Notes under the pieces: model-generated | What the model was told of the DNA's origin: nothing | Database searches by the model: none | What the model saw: only the letters and a program-made list of their open reading frames with translations | Program-made: the position numbers and the translations under genes | NCBI RefSeq assembly: GCF_030282845.1 | Contig: NZ_JASTWE010000041.1 | Location: 1-34,439 of the forward strand | Direction of reading: 5' to 3' | DNA: 34,439 nt | Source: Pseudodesulfovibrio pelocollis | Lineage (GTDB): Bacteria > Desulfobacterota > Desulfovibrionia > Desulfovibrionales > Desulfovibrionaceae | Shown here: positions 7,999 through 17,395 of the stretch, piece after piece | How positions within the stretch are numbered: position 1 is the stretch's first letter | Layout of the letters: each line of letters begins with the position of its first letter

Positions 7999-10900
7999 AT
8001 GCCTGAAGCCACTCAAATCGGCGTGGTGACCATAGCCTATGGCACCGCCACCGCGGAAGGACCGGACGGAATACGGGACCTGGCTCCCGAAAGCCCGGTC
8101 TTTGTCGATGACATCATCACCACCAAGGGCGGGGCCTCGGCCGTGGAGATCAAGTTCGCCGACGGCGCGATCCTCTCCCAGGGGCCGAACTCCTCGGTGG
8201 TCCTTGACGCCTACGTCTTCAATCCCGAGCAGAGCGCGGGCGAGATGGCCATCAAGCTCGTCCAGGGCACCTTCCGCTCGGTCACGGGCGAGATCGTGGA
8301 CATGAACCCCGAGGGCTTCAGCCTTGAGACCCCGCTGGCCACCATCGGCATCCGGGGCACCACCACCGGCCACAAGATCGTCCCCGGCCAGCCCGAGAGC
8401 CACGTGGTGGTGGACTTTGTGGACAAGCCCGTGATCATCCGGCCCATTTCCGGTGGCCCGGTGGCCATCATCACCCAGGACGGCGGCATGGTCACGGCCA
8501 CCCCGGGCGGCCTGAGCCCGATCTTCATGGCCTCCCAGAACGAGCTGGCCCAGTTCGAGCAGCTCTCGTCCCAGTCGCTGCAACAGACCGCGCCCAGCCC
8601 TGACGACTCCGGCAACCAGGGCGATCAGGACGAGGGCGGCCAGGACCAGTCCGGCTCCCAGGACGGGGACGGCGGACAGGAGCAGGGCCAGGGAGAAGGG
8701 CAGGGCGAGCAGGGCGGCCAGGGACAAGGAGAGGGACAAGGCCAGGGCCAGGATGGCGGCCAGGAAGGAGATCAGGGCGGGGAGCCCGAACAACTGACCC
8801 AGGGCCAGGAACAGGGACCGGGCCAGGGACAAGGGCAAGGCCAGAACCAGGGCGGCGTCTTCAATACCGGCGCTGGCGTTGGCCAGGGCCAGGGGCAAGG
8901 CCAGGGCATGGGTGTCCAGCCGCCCAAACCGGCCGCGCCACCACCGCCTCCGCCTCCGCCGCCACCCCCGGCCCAGACCGGAGGCGCGGCCACCGGCGAC
9001 GAGGGCGACGAAACCCCGCCCGACAACACCCCGGCGCAACCGGCCGTGGTCACCACCCTTGATCTTTCCGGGTGGGATGCTCCCCTGACCGTGAACCTTC
9101 AGGCGTCCCCGCCCTACTATGAAACCACCGGCGACCAGTCCTCGCGCCAGACCCTGAACAGCTCGGGCACCACCACCTACGCCATCCGCACGGTCTTCGG
9201 CAGCGCCCACCACGACAACGACATCACCGGCTCGGCCCAGGGCGACAGCCTCTACGGCGGCATGGGGTACAATACCTTAAGCGGCATGTGCGGCAACGAC
9301 TATCTGGCCGTGGGCCACTACGAGAGCGAGTTCAACTCCTACATGCTCGGCCCCCTGAGCCCGTTCGACATCATCAACGGCGGGGCGGGCACCGACACCC
9401 TGGCCTTTGACGGCACATATGAGGGCGTAACCCTGGATCTGGAGAACGTCACCGGCATCGAGCACATCCAGCTCGGCAGCACCCCGACAGCGCTCATGGG
9501 CCATGACGGGTTGACCGATGCGGCCACCTTCTCCATCGACGCCTCGGGCATCGATCCAGAATATTACCACGGCATCTACTTCGAGTGGGACGGCGTCAGC
9601 ATCGAGAGCTTCAACCAGTTCATCGTCGGCTCGGGCGGCAACGACCTCATCGTCGGCGGCAGCGGGGACGACACCCTGTTCGGCGGCGCGGGTAACGACA
9701 CCCTTTTCGGCACCGGCGGCGACAACATCTTCTTCGGCACCAGCGTCGGCGACGACTCCATGACCGGCGGCAGCGGCAACGACCGCTTCAACATGGGCAC
9801 GCAACTGACCGCGGACGATGTCATCAACGGCGGCGATGGCGACGACTCCCTCTATTTCACAGGCAACACCGAAAACACCAATGCGTTGACCAACGTCACC
9901 AACATCGAACACATCATCCTCGGCAACGCCAGCACGAGCCTCATCTACAGCCCGACCGGAACAGGGACCATCACCATCAACGGCTCGGCCATCACCTCGC
10001 CCAAAACCCTGAACTACAACGGCTCGGGCACAACCCGGGATCAGCACATCATCGGCGGCGCGGGCAACGACACCATCACCGGCGGCACGGGCAACGACAC
10101 CATTCAGGGCGGCGCGGGCGCGGACAACTTGAGCGGCGGCACCGGAGGATTCAACACCCTGTCCTATGCCTCAAGCACGGCAGGGGTGAACATCAACCTG
10201 GCCGCCAACACGGCCTCGGGCGGCCACGCACAGGGCGACACCCTTGCTTTGGGCACCTTCCACGGCGTCATCGGCTCGGCCTACGCCGACAGCCTGACCG
10301 GCTCCGAGAACGCCGAGCGCTTCGAGGGCGGCGCTGGCAACGACCTCATCATCGGCGGCGGCGGCGCAGACACCATCTACGGCGGCGCGGGCAACGACAC
10401 CATCGTCATCTCCACCGAGGTGGCTGAGGAAGCGGAGTATCACGGCGGCACCGGCACCAACACCCTGAGGATCAGCGCCAGTTCCGCGAGCTTCTATGCC
10501 GCAATTGTGACGGGCATCAGCGTGGTTCTCTTCGAGGCAAGCGCCAGCGAGGCCTTTTTCAACTCGGACCAGATGGATTCATGGTCAAAAATCACCACCT
10601 CTGGCGCCCCGGTCTCCATCACCATCGCAGACACCGAGGGCAACGACACCATCGACCTGAGCGCCCTGACCTTCGACAACTGGAATTGGGAGGAAAGCGC
10701 AATCACTGTATCCTCGTCGTATGGTGGCGAAGACCTCGTCAAGGCCTCGGCCGCAAAGGAAATCTTCGAGGGCAGTGACGGCGACCTCACGGTGGATTAC
10801 AGCGCGTCCACAGCGGGCGTGACCGTCAACCTCGCTGACGGCGAAGGCTCGGGCGGCTACGCTGACGGGGATTCGTATTCCTACGTCAAGGCGTTTGTCG

Positions 10901-12849
10901 GCTCGGCACACAACGACACCTTCATCGGGCAGGATGACGCGAACAACTACTTTGAGGGCGGCGCTGGCAACGACCTCTTCATCATGTCCACCTACCTGGA
11001 CGAAAACGACACCATCAGCGGCGGCAGCGGCACCGACACCCTGACCTTCACCTACAACGGCGGCGCGCCGCTGACCAATGTCACCGGCATTGAGCACATC
11101 ATCCTCGGCGACGCGGCGACCACCCTTGTCGGTCACGACGCGTTGGCCGACCCGGGCTCCATCTTCACCCTCGACGCCTCGGGCATCACGGGCGACAGCT
11201 ATAACCTGGAATGGTCCGGGGCTCCCATCTTCAGCTTCAAGCAATACATCATCGGCTCTGACGGCAACGACTCCATCATCGGCGGCCAGGGCAACGACAC
11301 CCTCCTCGGCGGCGACGGCGACGATTCCCTTTATGGCGGCGACGGCAACGACTGCCTCGTGGGCGGCAGCGGCGACAACTGGCTCGAAGGCGGAGCAGGC
11401 AACGACACCCTCATCGGCGGCGACGGACAGGACTGGCTCGAAGGCGGCCCGGGCAACGACCTCATCAACGGCGGCGGCGGAGACGACCCCGTCAGGCGCC
11501 TGTTCGACGTGGCCTCCTACCAGCACGAAGGGTACGCCATCAACGTCAACCTTGAGACGAACCGCGTCACGGGCGGCGACTACACCGACACCCTGGTGGG
11601 CATCAACGCGGTCATGGGCACGGCCCACAACGACACCTTCATCGGCAACGACGCCCCGATCAACGTCTTCTTCTACGGGGGCGGGTCGAACACGGTTGAC
11701 GGCAACTCGGTTCACGACCCGAACGGCGTCACCGGCTTTGACGTGGCCTCCTACCACTATTACCAGACCCCGGGCGACAATATGGGCATCTATGCCTCAA
11801 TGGGGGGCACCAGCGGCTTTGTCACGGACCATGAAATCGAAGGGAACAGGACCTGGACCGACGACCTCTCCAACATCGACATGGTCTGGGGCTCGATCTA
11901 TGACGACACCCTCATCCACTCCGGATCGGACGACTTCGAGTTCATGCCCGGCACGGGCAACGATACCGTGACCGGCAGCGTCAACGGCTGGACCAATGTG
12001 ACCTACTGGGCGCTGGACCAACTCGTCGATGGCGTCGGCATCACCGCCAGCTGGAACAGCGGGCACTGGGAGGTTGAGGGCTCGAACTGGACCGACACCC
12101 TCATCAACGTCAATTCCATCGAGGGCACCGCCGGAAACGATGTCTTCACCGGCGCACCCGGGGTCTTTGTCGAGTTCCGGGGCTGGGCCGGGAACGACAC
12201 CTTCAACGGCAACACCAACGACGGCTTCGTCACCGTGTCCTACGAGGACGACCCGGATGGGGTATACGTCGATCTCTCGACCGAGAACGATTTCGAACAC
12301 GGCTATGCCTACGACGGCTGGGGGGACACCGACACCCTCAACGACATCCGGAACGTTACAGGCTCGGACTTCAACGACACCCTCAAGGGCAACGAGTTTG
12401 GCAACCTGCTGGTGGGCAACGACGGCGACGATGTCCTCTTCGGCAGCAGCGGCGAGAACACCCTGATCGGCGGCGAAGGCTGCGACACCTTCGTCTACGA
12501 GAGCTTCGGGGGGGGTATGGATATCATCGCGGACTTTGACAAGAACTTCGACAAGATCGGCCTGCACCCGATGGCTTTCTCCGAGTACCTTGATGGCGAA
12601 GGCAAGCTCCTAGAGGAGTACTTTGTTTTCGACGATGCAGAATCCGGCCCAGATTGGAACTATTATTCTGAAGAACTAGAATACACCGGTTTCATCTATG
12701 CCAGCCAGACGGACAGCAGTGTCGGCAATCTCTACTTTTTCGAAGGCGGAGAGCACTTCCTCATGGCCACCATCACCGAATACGACGATGGCGTCCCGGG
12801 TGACAACAACCTGACCGCCGACTCCTTTGTCGAATACATCATGGCCTAG
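7999..12849 (+). CDS. Giant FecR-domain RTX protein (type I secreted adhesin-like)
   Basis: A 1616-residue protein. Residues about 45-150 are a FecR domain (IKLVQGTFRSVTGEIVDMNP, TPLATIGIRGTT). About 195-325 is a Gln/Gly-rich tract followed by a long proline run. About 395-1500 holds many calcium-binding RTX nonapeptides of the GGxGNDTL type, with repeated blocks such as NVTGIEHIILGDA. The end (TFVYESFGGGMDIIADFDKN onward) resembles RTX C-termini that carry the type I secretion signal. Such proteins act as large surface adhesins, for example in Desulfovibrio biofilms. No ABC transporter, membrane-fusion or TolC gene is in the window. The ATG at 7999 follows AAGGGGA. Confidence 0.85.
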   Translation: MPEATQIGVVTIAYGTATAEGPDGIRDLAPESPVFVDDIITTKGGASAVEIKFADGAILSQGPNSSVVLDAYVFNPEQSAGEMAIKLVQGTFRSVTGEIVDMNPEGFSLETPLATIGIRGTTTGHKIVPGQPESHVVVDFVDKPVIIRPISGGPVAIITQDGGMVTATPGGLSPIFMASQNELAQFEQLSSQSLQQTAPSPDDSGNQGDQDEGGQDQSGSQDGDGGQEQGQGEGQGEQGGQGQGEGQGQGQDGGQEGDQGGEPEQLTQGQEQGPGQGQGQGQNQGGVFNTGAGVGQGQGQGQGMGVQPPKPAAPPPPPPPPPPPAQTGGAATGDEGDETPPDNTPAQPAVVTTLDLSGWDAPLTVNLQASPPYYETTGDQSSRQTLNSSGTTTYAIRTVFGSAHHDNDITGSAQGDSLYGGMGYNTLSGMCGNDYLAVGHYESEFNSYMLGPLSPFDIINGGAGTDTLAFDGTYEGVTLDLENVTGIEHIQLGSTPTALMGHDGLTDAATFSIDASGIDPEYYHGIYFEWDGVSIESFNQFIVGSGGNDLIVGGSGDDTLFGGAGNDTLFGTGGDNIFFGTSVGDDSMTGGSGNDRFNMGTQLTADDVINGGDGDDSLYFTGNTENTNALTNVTNIEHIILGNASTSLIYSPTGTGTITINGSAITSPKTLNYNGSGTTRDQHIIGGAGNDTITGGTGNDTIQGGAGADNLSGGTGGFNTLSYASSTAGVNINLAANTASGGHAQGDTLALGTFHGVIGSAYADSLTGSENAERFEGGAGNDLIIGGGGADTIYGGAGNDTIVISTEVAEEAEYHGGTGTNTLRISASSASFYAAIVTGISVVLFEASASEAFFNSDQMDSWSKITTSGAPVSITIADTEGNDTIDLSALTFDNWNWEESAITVSSSYGGEDLVKASAAKEIFEGSDGDLTVDYSASTAGVTVNLADGEGSGGYADGDSYSYVKAFVGSAHNDTFIGQDDANNYFEGGAGNDLFIMSTYLDENDTISGGSGTDTLTFTYNGGAPLTNVTGIEHIILGDAATTLVGHDALADPGSIFTLDASGITGDSYNLEWSGAPIFSFKQYIIGSDGNDSIIGGQGNDTLLGGDGDDSLYGGDGNDCLVGGSGDNWLEGGAGNDTLIGGDGQDWLEGGPGNDLINGGGGDDPVRRLFDVASYQHEGYAINVNLETNRVTGGDYTDTLVGINAVMGTAHNDTFIGNDAPINVFFYGGGSNTVDGNSVHDPNGVTGFDVASYHYYQTPGDNMGIYASMGGTSGFVTDHEIEGNRTWTDDLSNIDMVWGSIYDDTLIHSGSDDFEFMPGTGNDTVTGSVNGWTNVTYWALDQLVDGVGITASWNSGHWEVEGSNWTDTLINVNSIEGTAGNDVFTGAPGVFVEFRGWAGNDTFNGNTNDGFVTVSYEDDPDGVYVDLSTENDFEHGYAYDGWGDTDTLNDIRNVTGSDFNDTLKGNEFGNLLVGNDGDDVLFGSSGENTLIGGEGCDTFVYESFGGGMDIIADFDKNFDKIGLHPMAFSEYLDGEGKLLEEYFVFDDAESGPDWNYYSEELEYTGFIYASQTDSSVGNLYFFEGGEHFLMATITEYDDGVPGDNNLTADSFVEYIMA

Positions 12850-12874
12850 CCCCGGCCCATCGCACATCCGACAC

Positions 12875-12913
12875 GGCGCGCCCGTCCATCATGGACGGGC
12901 GCGCCTCTTTTTG
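12875..12913 (+). terminator. Strong intrinsic terminator of the RTX gene
   Basis: A perfect 13-bp stem (12875-12887 with 12893-12905), a five-base loop ATCAT, then TCTTTTTG. It stands between the convergent RTX and glycine-rich genes. On the minus strand no T-run follows it, so it is an efficient terminator only for the plus strand. Confidence 0.92.
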
Positions 12914-12945
12914 TCTCTCGCGGGCAGGGTCAGGCGTTGCCCAAA

Positions 12946-14814
12946 TCAGGCGTTGCCGACAAAAAGGCTGCCGCCGGAGCGCTCCGGGGCCTGGATGACC
13001 TGGGTCAGGTGAATGGTGGTCGAGTTGTCGAAGGTGTAGACCGGCTCCTGCGTGGTGGACAGGCTGACGCTTCTGTCGTCCACCATGTTGACCACCGAGT
13101 TGTCCTGGTCCACGAAGCGGTTTTCCACGTTGCGCACAAAGTCCTGGGAGTTGTCCACCACCACCTGCCGCGTCTCGGGATAGGCCACGGTCATCTCCCG
13201 GTTCTCGATGAAGCTGGTCTGGTGGCGGGTCTCCTGGATGTTGACCGAGTTGTCCACCTCGGTGACGTTGGTGCGGTTCTCCGTATGCTCGGTGCGCGAG
13301 TTGTCCGCGCTGATGGACACGGTGTTGTCGTTGTGGACGGTCGTGTCCCGCGATTCGACGTACGTGGTCGAGTCGCGCTCGGTGACGCTGTTGTCGATGT
13401 GGTTCTCCTGGCGGTTGTCCACGCTCCGGTTCTCCACGTTGACCGTGGACTGGTTGGTCACCTGCTCCACGCTCGTGGAGTTGTCCACGCTCCGCTCCGA
13501 GCTGAAGTCCTGGCTGTTGGCTGTGCTGGTGTCGTAGGAATTCTGGTTGAGGGTGGTGTCCGAGCGGTGGACCGCCGCGTTCATGGACATGTCGAAGAGC
13601 GCGTCCACGGTCTCGCTGTTGTTCACCTCGTGGTAGCGCTCGATGTTCTGGGTCTGGTCCACGTTCATGGAATAGGACGAGGACATGTCCACGGCCGTGG
13701 GGCGGCCCGCCTGATCGTCGAAATCGAGCTTGGGCAGGCCCAGGGGCTCGGCATAGCCGTCTGCCGTGGGTATCCACGGGGCCTGGAGGGTCTGCTTTGG
13801 CTGGAAGCCGTAGGAGTGGACCGTGTGCTGGAACACGTCGCTTGGCCAGTTCTGGGTATGGCCGAAATACATGCCGTGGGGATTGGTCATCCGAAACGCC
13901 TGGACATGCCCGGCGGGTGTCGAAGGCACCACCCCGACCATGCTCGGCATGGAAAAGCCGATCTGTGGCGCTATGGGCACGAACCCGGCAGGGGATATGG
14001 GCTGGATGCCAAGGGACGGGGCAATGGGCACATGGCCGCCCATCGACACAGAGCCCGAGCCGCCCGGCTGCACCGACCCGCCGCCACCGCCGCCCGCCGA
14101 GCCTCCGCCCGTGCTGGGCGCGACAGGTGTCCTGCCCGACTCGGTGGAGATGGGCACACTGGCCCCGCCGGACACGCTGCCGCCCCCCGTGGTGCCGGGG
14201 CTGACAGTGCCGGAGCCGCCGCCCGTGGTGCCCGAGCTGCCGCCGCCCGTGGCCTGACCCACGGCGTGGCCGCCGGTGTTGTCGCGGGCCGAGTCGCCCC
14301 CGCCGCCACCGCCACCGCCGCCACCGCCGCCACCGCCGATTTGGACCGCGCCAGTGTTGATGGCTCCTGCGCCGCCACCGCCGCCGCCAGTGCCGCCGCC
14401 ACTGCCGATGTGGGCCGCGCCTACGCCGCCACCCACGGCCGCACCGCCGCCACCGCCGCCACCGCCGCCCTGACCGATCATGCCGACCATTCCGGCGCCC
14501 GGGCCACCCGGGCCGGCAACACCGGGACTCCCGGCCACACCGCCGCCACCCACAAAGCCGCCCGCGCCGGACATCGCCCCATGCATCAACCCCGGGTGGG
14601 CCGCATAGGGAATCCTGGCTGGGGTAGTGTCGATGGGAACGCGAGCCGGAGTGGTGTCGATGGGAACGTGGGCCGGAGTGGTGTCGATGGGCACATGTCC
14701 AGGCTCGCCGGTCACCACGCGACCGGCCTCGCTGGCCATGAACGATCCGGCCGGTCCCGCCGTCACCTGCCCGGGAGGCCCGGCCACGATGAAGTCGGTC
14801 ACGCTGGTTGACAC
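12946..14814 (-). CDS. Glycine-rich, fibre-like repetitive protein
   Basis: A 622-residue protein of unrecognised family, starting at GTG (14814) after GGGAG. Residues 1-70 include three copies of a nine-residue VPIDTTPAR-type repeat. About 85-250 is mostly glycine, with poly-Gly runs of ten or more. The last 230 residues are Asn/Asp/Ser-rich, with recurring VDNS, VENR and HNDN units alternating with hydrophobic residues, suggesting a beta-solenoid or trimeric fibre. There is no signal peptide or membrane segment. It is encoded against the flanking phage genes and has its own promoter. A virion fibre, spike or surface protein is plausible but unproven. Confidence 0.7.
   Translation of the reverse strand: MSTSVTDFIVAGPPGQVTAGPAGSFMASEAGRVVTGEPGHVPIDTTPAHVPIDTTPARVPIDTTPARIPYAAHPGLMHGAMSGAGGFVGGGGVAGSPGVAGPGGPGAGMVGMIGQGGGGGGGGGAAVGGGVGAAHIGSGGGTGGGGGGAGAINTGAVQIGGGGGGGGGGGGGGDSARDNTGGHAVGQATGGGSSGTTGGGSGTVSPGTTGGGSVSGGASVPISTESGRTPVAPSTGGGSAGGGGGGSVQPGGSGSVSMGGHVPIAPSLGIQPISPAGFVPIAPQIGFSMPSMVGVVPSTPAGHVQAFRMTNPHGMYFGHTQNWPSDVFQHTVHSYGFQPKQTLQAPWIPTADGYAEPLGLPKLDFDDQAGRPTAVDMSSSYSMNVDQTQNIERYHEVNNSETVDALFDMSMNAAVHRSDTTLNQNSYDTSTANSQDFSSERSVDNSTSVEQVTNQSTVNVENRSVDNRQENHIDNSVTERDSTTYVESRDTTVHNDNTVSISADNSRTEHTENRTNVTEVDNSVNIQETRHQTSFIENREMTVAYPETRQVVVDNSQDFVRNVENRFVDQDNSVVNMVDDRSVSLSTTQEPVYTFDNSTTIHLTQVIQAPERSGGSLFVGNA
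14627..14707 (-). repeat. Three tandem 27-bp units in the glycine-rich gene
   Basis: Units at 14627-14653, 14654-14680 and 14681-14707, the first two nearly identical and the third diverged at its end. Each encodes a nine-residue VPIDTTPA(R/H)-type motif. The count may vary between strains by slippage. Confidence 0.8.
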
Positions 14815-14888
14815 TGTCCGTCTCCCTGCCAAAGCGCACCGTCCCTGGTTCGCGCAGCGGCCCGAAAAGGGCTTTTTGGCATATACAC

Positions 14889-14916
14889 AATATACGCCCC
14901 GGACCTGACCCGTCAA
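14889..14916 (-). promoter_or_regulatory. Sigma-70 promoter of the glycine-rich gene
   Basis: On the minus strand TTGACG (14911-14916) and TATATT (14889-14894) are separated by 16 bases, a near-consensus vegetative promoter about 75 bases upstream of the GTG start at 14814. It is divergent from element B. Confidence 0.75.
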
Positions 14917-14976
14917 GAGGCATCGCCGCAGGACGATCACCGCCTCCTGCCCCTGTCCGCGGCCCCTCCCGAATAC

Positions 14977-15065
14977 CCTGTCAACAGGCAATGTCCGCCC
15001 TGTTTCGCCCGTTTTCATCCCCCTCGCACCCGTTCTCCATTCGGGCCGAAATCCGGGGCTATGGT
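14977..15065 (+). promoter_or_regulatory. Three-box control element B, upstream of the portal operon
   Basis: CCTGTCAA (14977-14984), 42 bases, CACCCGTTCTCC (15027-15038), 7 bases, CCGAAATCCGGGGCTA (15046-15061), then TATGGT overlapping the end as a possible -10. Spacing is identical to element A. A second box-2-like CGCCCGTTTTC lies exactly 21 bases upstream of box 2 (15006-15016), about two helical turns, which suggests paired activator sites. It ends about 30 bases before the ATG at 15096. Confidence 0.7.
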
Positions 15066-15095
15066 CCGAAAAACCCTTTAACAGGAGGATTCATC

Positions 15096-15389
15096 ATGGG
15101 AGGAAGCCCGGCACTCATCACCTCGGTCTTCAGCAGCGTGGTCGGCGCCCTCGGCTCGGGCCAGCAACGGCAATCCGGATCGGACCGGTCCGCCGAACTG
15201 GCGGCCGAACGCGCCCGCCAGGAAGAGGAACAGCGGCTCAAGGAGGCCCGCGAGCGCAAACGCGAGCGCGAAAAACTGCTCGAGGCCAGGACCGTGGACC
15301 AGAAGCGGCTGGCCCAGGCCACGGCCGGGGCAGCGTCGGACGACGATGCTGCCGCCACCGGCACGCTCAAAACCAAGCTGGGGGAATAG
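15096..15389 (+). CDS. Small phage protein upstream of portal
   Basis: A 97-residue protein starting MGGSPALITSVFSSVVGALG, with a very charged middle helix (about 35-65, rich in Arg, Glu and Lys) and ending TLKTKLGE. Small proteins with a glycine/hydrophobic start and a 'T-L-x-x-x-L-G' end commonly precede the portal gene in T7-like and BPP-1-like podophages; their role in the virion is poorly known. AGGAGG precedes the ATG. It is the first gene after element B and sits two bases before the portal start, so the two form an operon. Confidence 0.65.
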   Translation: MGGSPALITSVFSSVVGALGSGQQRQSGSDRSAELAAERARQEEEQRLKEARERKREREKLLEARTVDQKRLAQATAGAASDDDAAATGTLKTKLGE

Positions 15390-15390
15390 C

Positions 15391-17175
15391 ATGCACGCCA
15401 CGGAACTCGCCCGCTCGCTCAAGGCCCGGTTCGCCGGGCTGGAGGAGGCCCGCCGCCCCTGGCTCGCCTCCTGGCACGAGCTGACCGATTACATGCTGCC
15501 CCGCAAGAACAGCTTCGCCGGGGCCGACCCGCTGGTCACCCGGGGTCGCGTGGGAGACGAGCGCATCTTCGACTCCACGCCCAGCCACGCCCTGGACCTG
15601 CTCGCCTCGTCGCTGGGCGGGCTGTTGACAAACCCGGCCATGCCCTGGTTCGACATCCGCGCCCGCGACCCGGCTCAGGGCGACGCGGCCGGGGTGCGCA
15701 CCTTCCTGCAACAGGTCCGCGACCGCATGATCGCGCTCTTCAACACCGAGGATACGGGATTCCAGACCAATGCCCACGAACTGTACCTGGACGTGGTCCT
15801 GCTGGGCACGGCGGTCATGTACGTGGAGGCGGACCCGGACACGGTGGTCAGCTTCCGCACCCGGCCCCTGGGCGAGGTCTTTGCGGCCGAGTCGGTGCGC
15901 GGCTCGGTGGACACGGTCTACCGCCGCTACACCCTCACGGCCCGGCAGGCGGCCCGCGAATGGGGCGCGGCCTGCTCGGACGCCACCCGGCGCAAGGCCG
16001 AGGAGCGGCCGGACGAGAGGGTGGATATCCTGCACGCCGTGTTCCCGCGCACAGACCGCGATCCCTATGCCCTGGGCGCGGCCCACTTCCCCTGGGCCAG
16101 CGTCTATGTGGAGACCGGCGCGGACCATGTGCTGGAGGAATCCGGCTACCTGGAGATGCCCTACCTCGTGCCCCGCTGGGCCAAGGCGGCCGGTGAGACA
16201 TACGGACGCGGGCCGGGCCAGACCGCCCTCTCCGACACCCGGGTGCTCAACGCCATGGCCCGCACCGCGCTCATGGCCGCGGAGAAGATGTCCGACCCGC
16301 CGCTGATGGTGCCTGACGACGGGTTCCTCGGGCCGGTCCACTCCGGGCCGGGCGGGCTCTCCTACTACCGGGCGGGCAGCCCGGACCGCATCGAGGCCCT
16401 GCCCGTGACCGTGGACCTGGCCGCCACCGAGCGGATGATGGAGCAGCGCCGCCAGTCCATCCGGCGCATCTTCATGGGCGACCAGCTCGCGCCGGACGGC
16501 CCGGCCGTGACCGCCACCGAGGCGGTCATCCGCCAGAGCGAGCGGATGCGCGTGCTCGGCCCGGTGCTGGGCAGGCTCCAGGCCGAGTTCCTCAGCCCCC
16601 TCATCCGCCGCGTATTCCGCATCATGCTCCGGGCGGGCGCGCTGCCCCCCTTCCCCGAGGGATTCGGCCCGGACGACATCGAGGTGCGCTACACCTCGCC
16701 CGTGGCCCGCGCCCAGAAGGAGTTCGAGGCCCGGGGACTGGCCCGGACCATGGAATACCTGGCCCCGCTGGTGGGAAGCGCCGATCCCTTCGGGATCATG
16801 GACAACTTCGCCACCGACCGGGCCGCCCGGCACGTGGCCGAGCTGTTCGGCACCCCGCCCGATTACCTGCGGCCCGAGGCCGAGGTGGCCGAGGCGCGCG
16901 CCCACAAGGGCCAGGCCGCCGAGATGGCGCGCATGACCCAGATGGCCGCCCAGGCGGCAGAAATGGCCCGCGTCCTGGCCGAGGCGCACACCGACAGGCC
17001 CAGCGTGCTGACCGACCTGTGGTCCCTGCTGGCCGCCCGGTTCGGCGGCGGCGCGCCCCCCGGTCCCCGGGCCGGCGAAGCCTGTCGGGAAACACCGGAC
17101 AACGGACCCGGCCACGCGCCCGAGGCCGCGATCCATCCGGTCCCGGACGACAGGGAGGTCAGCCATGCCGGTTAG
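15391..17175 (+). CDS. Phage head-to-tail connector / portal protein
   Basis: A 594-residue protein of the head-tail connecting (T7-type portal, PF12236) family. Signatures are WLASWHELTDYMLPRKNSF near 27, RIFDSTPSHALDLLASSLGG near 60, LLGTAVMYVE near 138, the ETYGRGPGQTALSDTRVLNA segment near 268, and a mid-region MMEQRRQSIRRIFMGDQL. It forms the dodecameric ring at one vertex of the head through which DNA passes. The C-terminal 90 residues are Ala-rich helices and a Pro/Gly-rich tail. It overlaps the next gene by 11 bases. No lesion is visible. Confidence 0.92.
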   Translation: MHATELARSLKARFAGLEEARRPWLASWHELTDYMLPRKNSFAGADPLVTRGRVGDERIFDSTPSHALDLLASSLGGLLTNPAMPWFDIRARDPAQGDAAGVRTFLQQVRDRMIALFNTEDTGFQTNAHELYLDVVLLGTAVMYVEADPDTVVSFRTRPLGEVFAAESVRGSVDTVYRRYTLTARQAAREWGAACSDATRRKAEERPDERVDILHAVFPRTDRDPYALGAAHFPWASVYVETGADHVLEESGYLEMPYLVPRWAKAAGETYGRGPGQTALSDTRVLNAMARTALMAAEKMSDPPLMVPDDGFLGPVHSGPGGLSYYRAGSPDRIEALPVTVDLAATERMMEQRRQSIRRIFMGDQLAPDGPAVTATEAVIRQSERMRVLGPVLGRLQAEFLSPLIRRVFRIMLRAGALPPFPEGFGPDDIEVRYTSPVARAQKEFEARGLARTMEYLAPLVGSADPFGIMDNFATDRAARHVAELFGTPPDYLRPEAEVAEARAHKGQAAEMARMTQMAAQAAEMARVLAEAHTDRPSVLTDLWSLLAARFGGGAPPGPRAGEACRETPDNGPGHAPEAAIHPVPDDREVSHAG

Positions 17176-17395
17176 TCCGCTGGAACTCCATCGCGCCTAC
17201 CGGCGGCTCTTCGAGTCCGCTGACGGCCGGGCGGTCATGGAGGACCTGGAGCGGCGCGGCTCGTTCATGCGCTCTACCTTCTCCACCGACCCCGGACGGG
17301 CCGCCTTTGACGAAGGCCGCCGGTCCCTGGTGCTGCACGTCAAGCACATGCTTGACCAAACCAACTTCATCAACCTCAAGGAGATCACCCAATGA
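17165..17395 (+). CDS. Bbp19-like phage protein
   Basis: A 76-residue protein (LHRAYRRLFESADGRAVMED, then FDEGRRSLVLHVKHML) resembling the small Bbp19-type protein that sits between portal and scaffold genes in Bordetella phage BPP-1-like podophages. The 'E-G-R-R-S-x-V-L' string is the characteristic part. Its function is not established. The start overlaps the portal end (preceded by GGGAGGTCAGCC) and the stop overlaps the scaffold start by four bases, so translation is coupled on both sides. Confidence 0.65.
   Translation: MPVSPLELHRAYRRLFESADGRAVMEDLERRGSFMRSTFSTDPGRAAFDEGRRSLVLHVKHMLDQTNFINLKEITQ

Noticed and set aside
8600-12500. Regular short repeats as a possible CRISPR or satellite array
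   Set aside because: They are in-frame codons for Gln/Gly and RTX nonapeptides with no constant spacer-repeat structure.
13000-13520. Many GTTGTCCAC strings resembling DnaA boxes, suggesting a replication origin
   Set aside because: They fall in frame and encode the recurring Val-Asp-Asn units of the glycine-rich protein; no AT-rich unwinding region or dnaA/dnaN gene is near.
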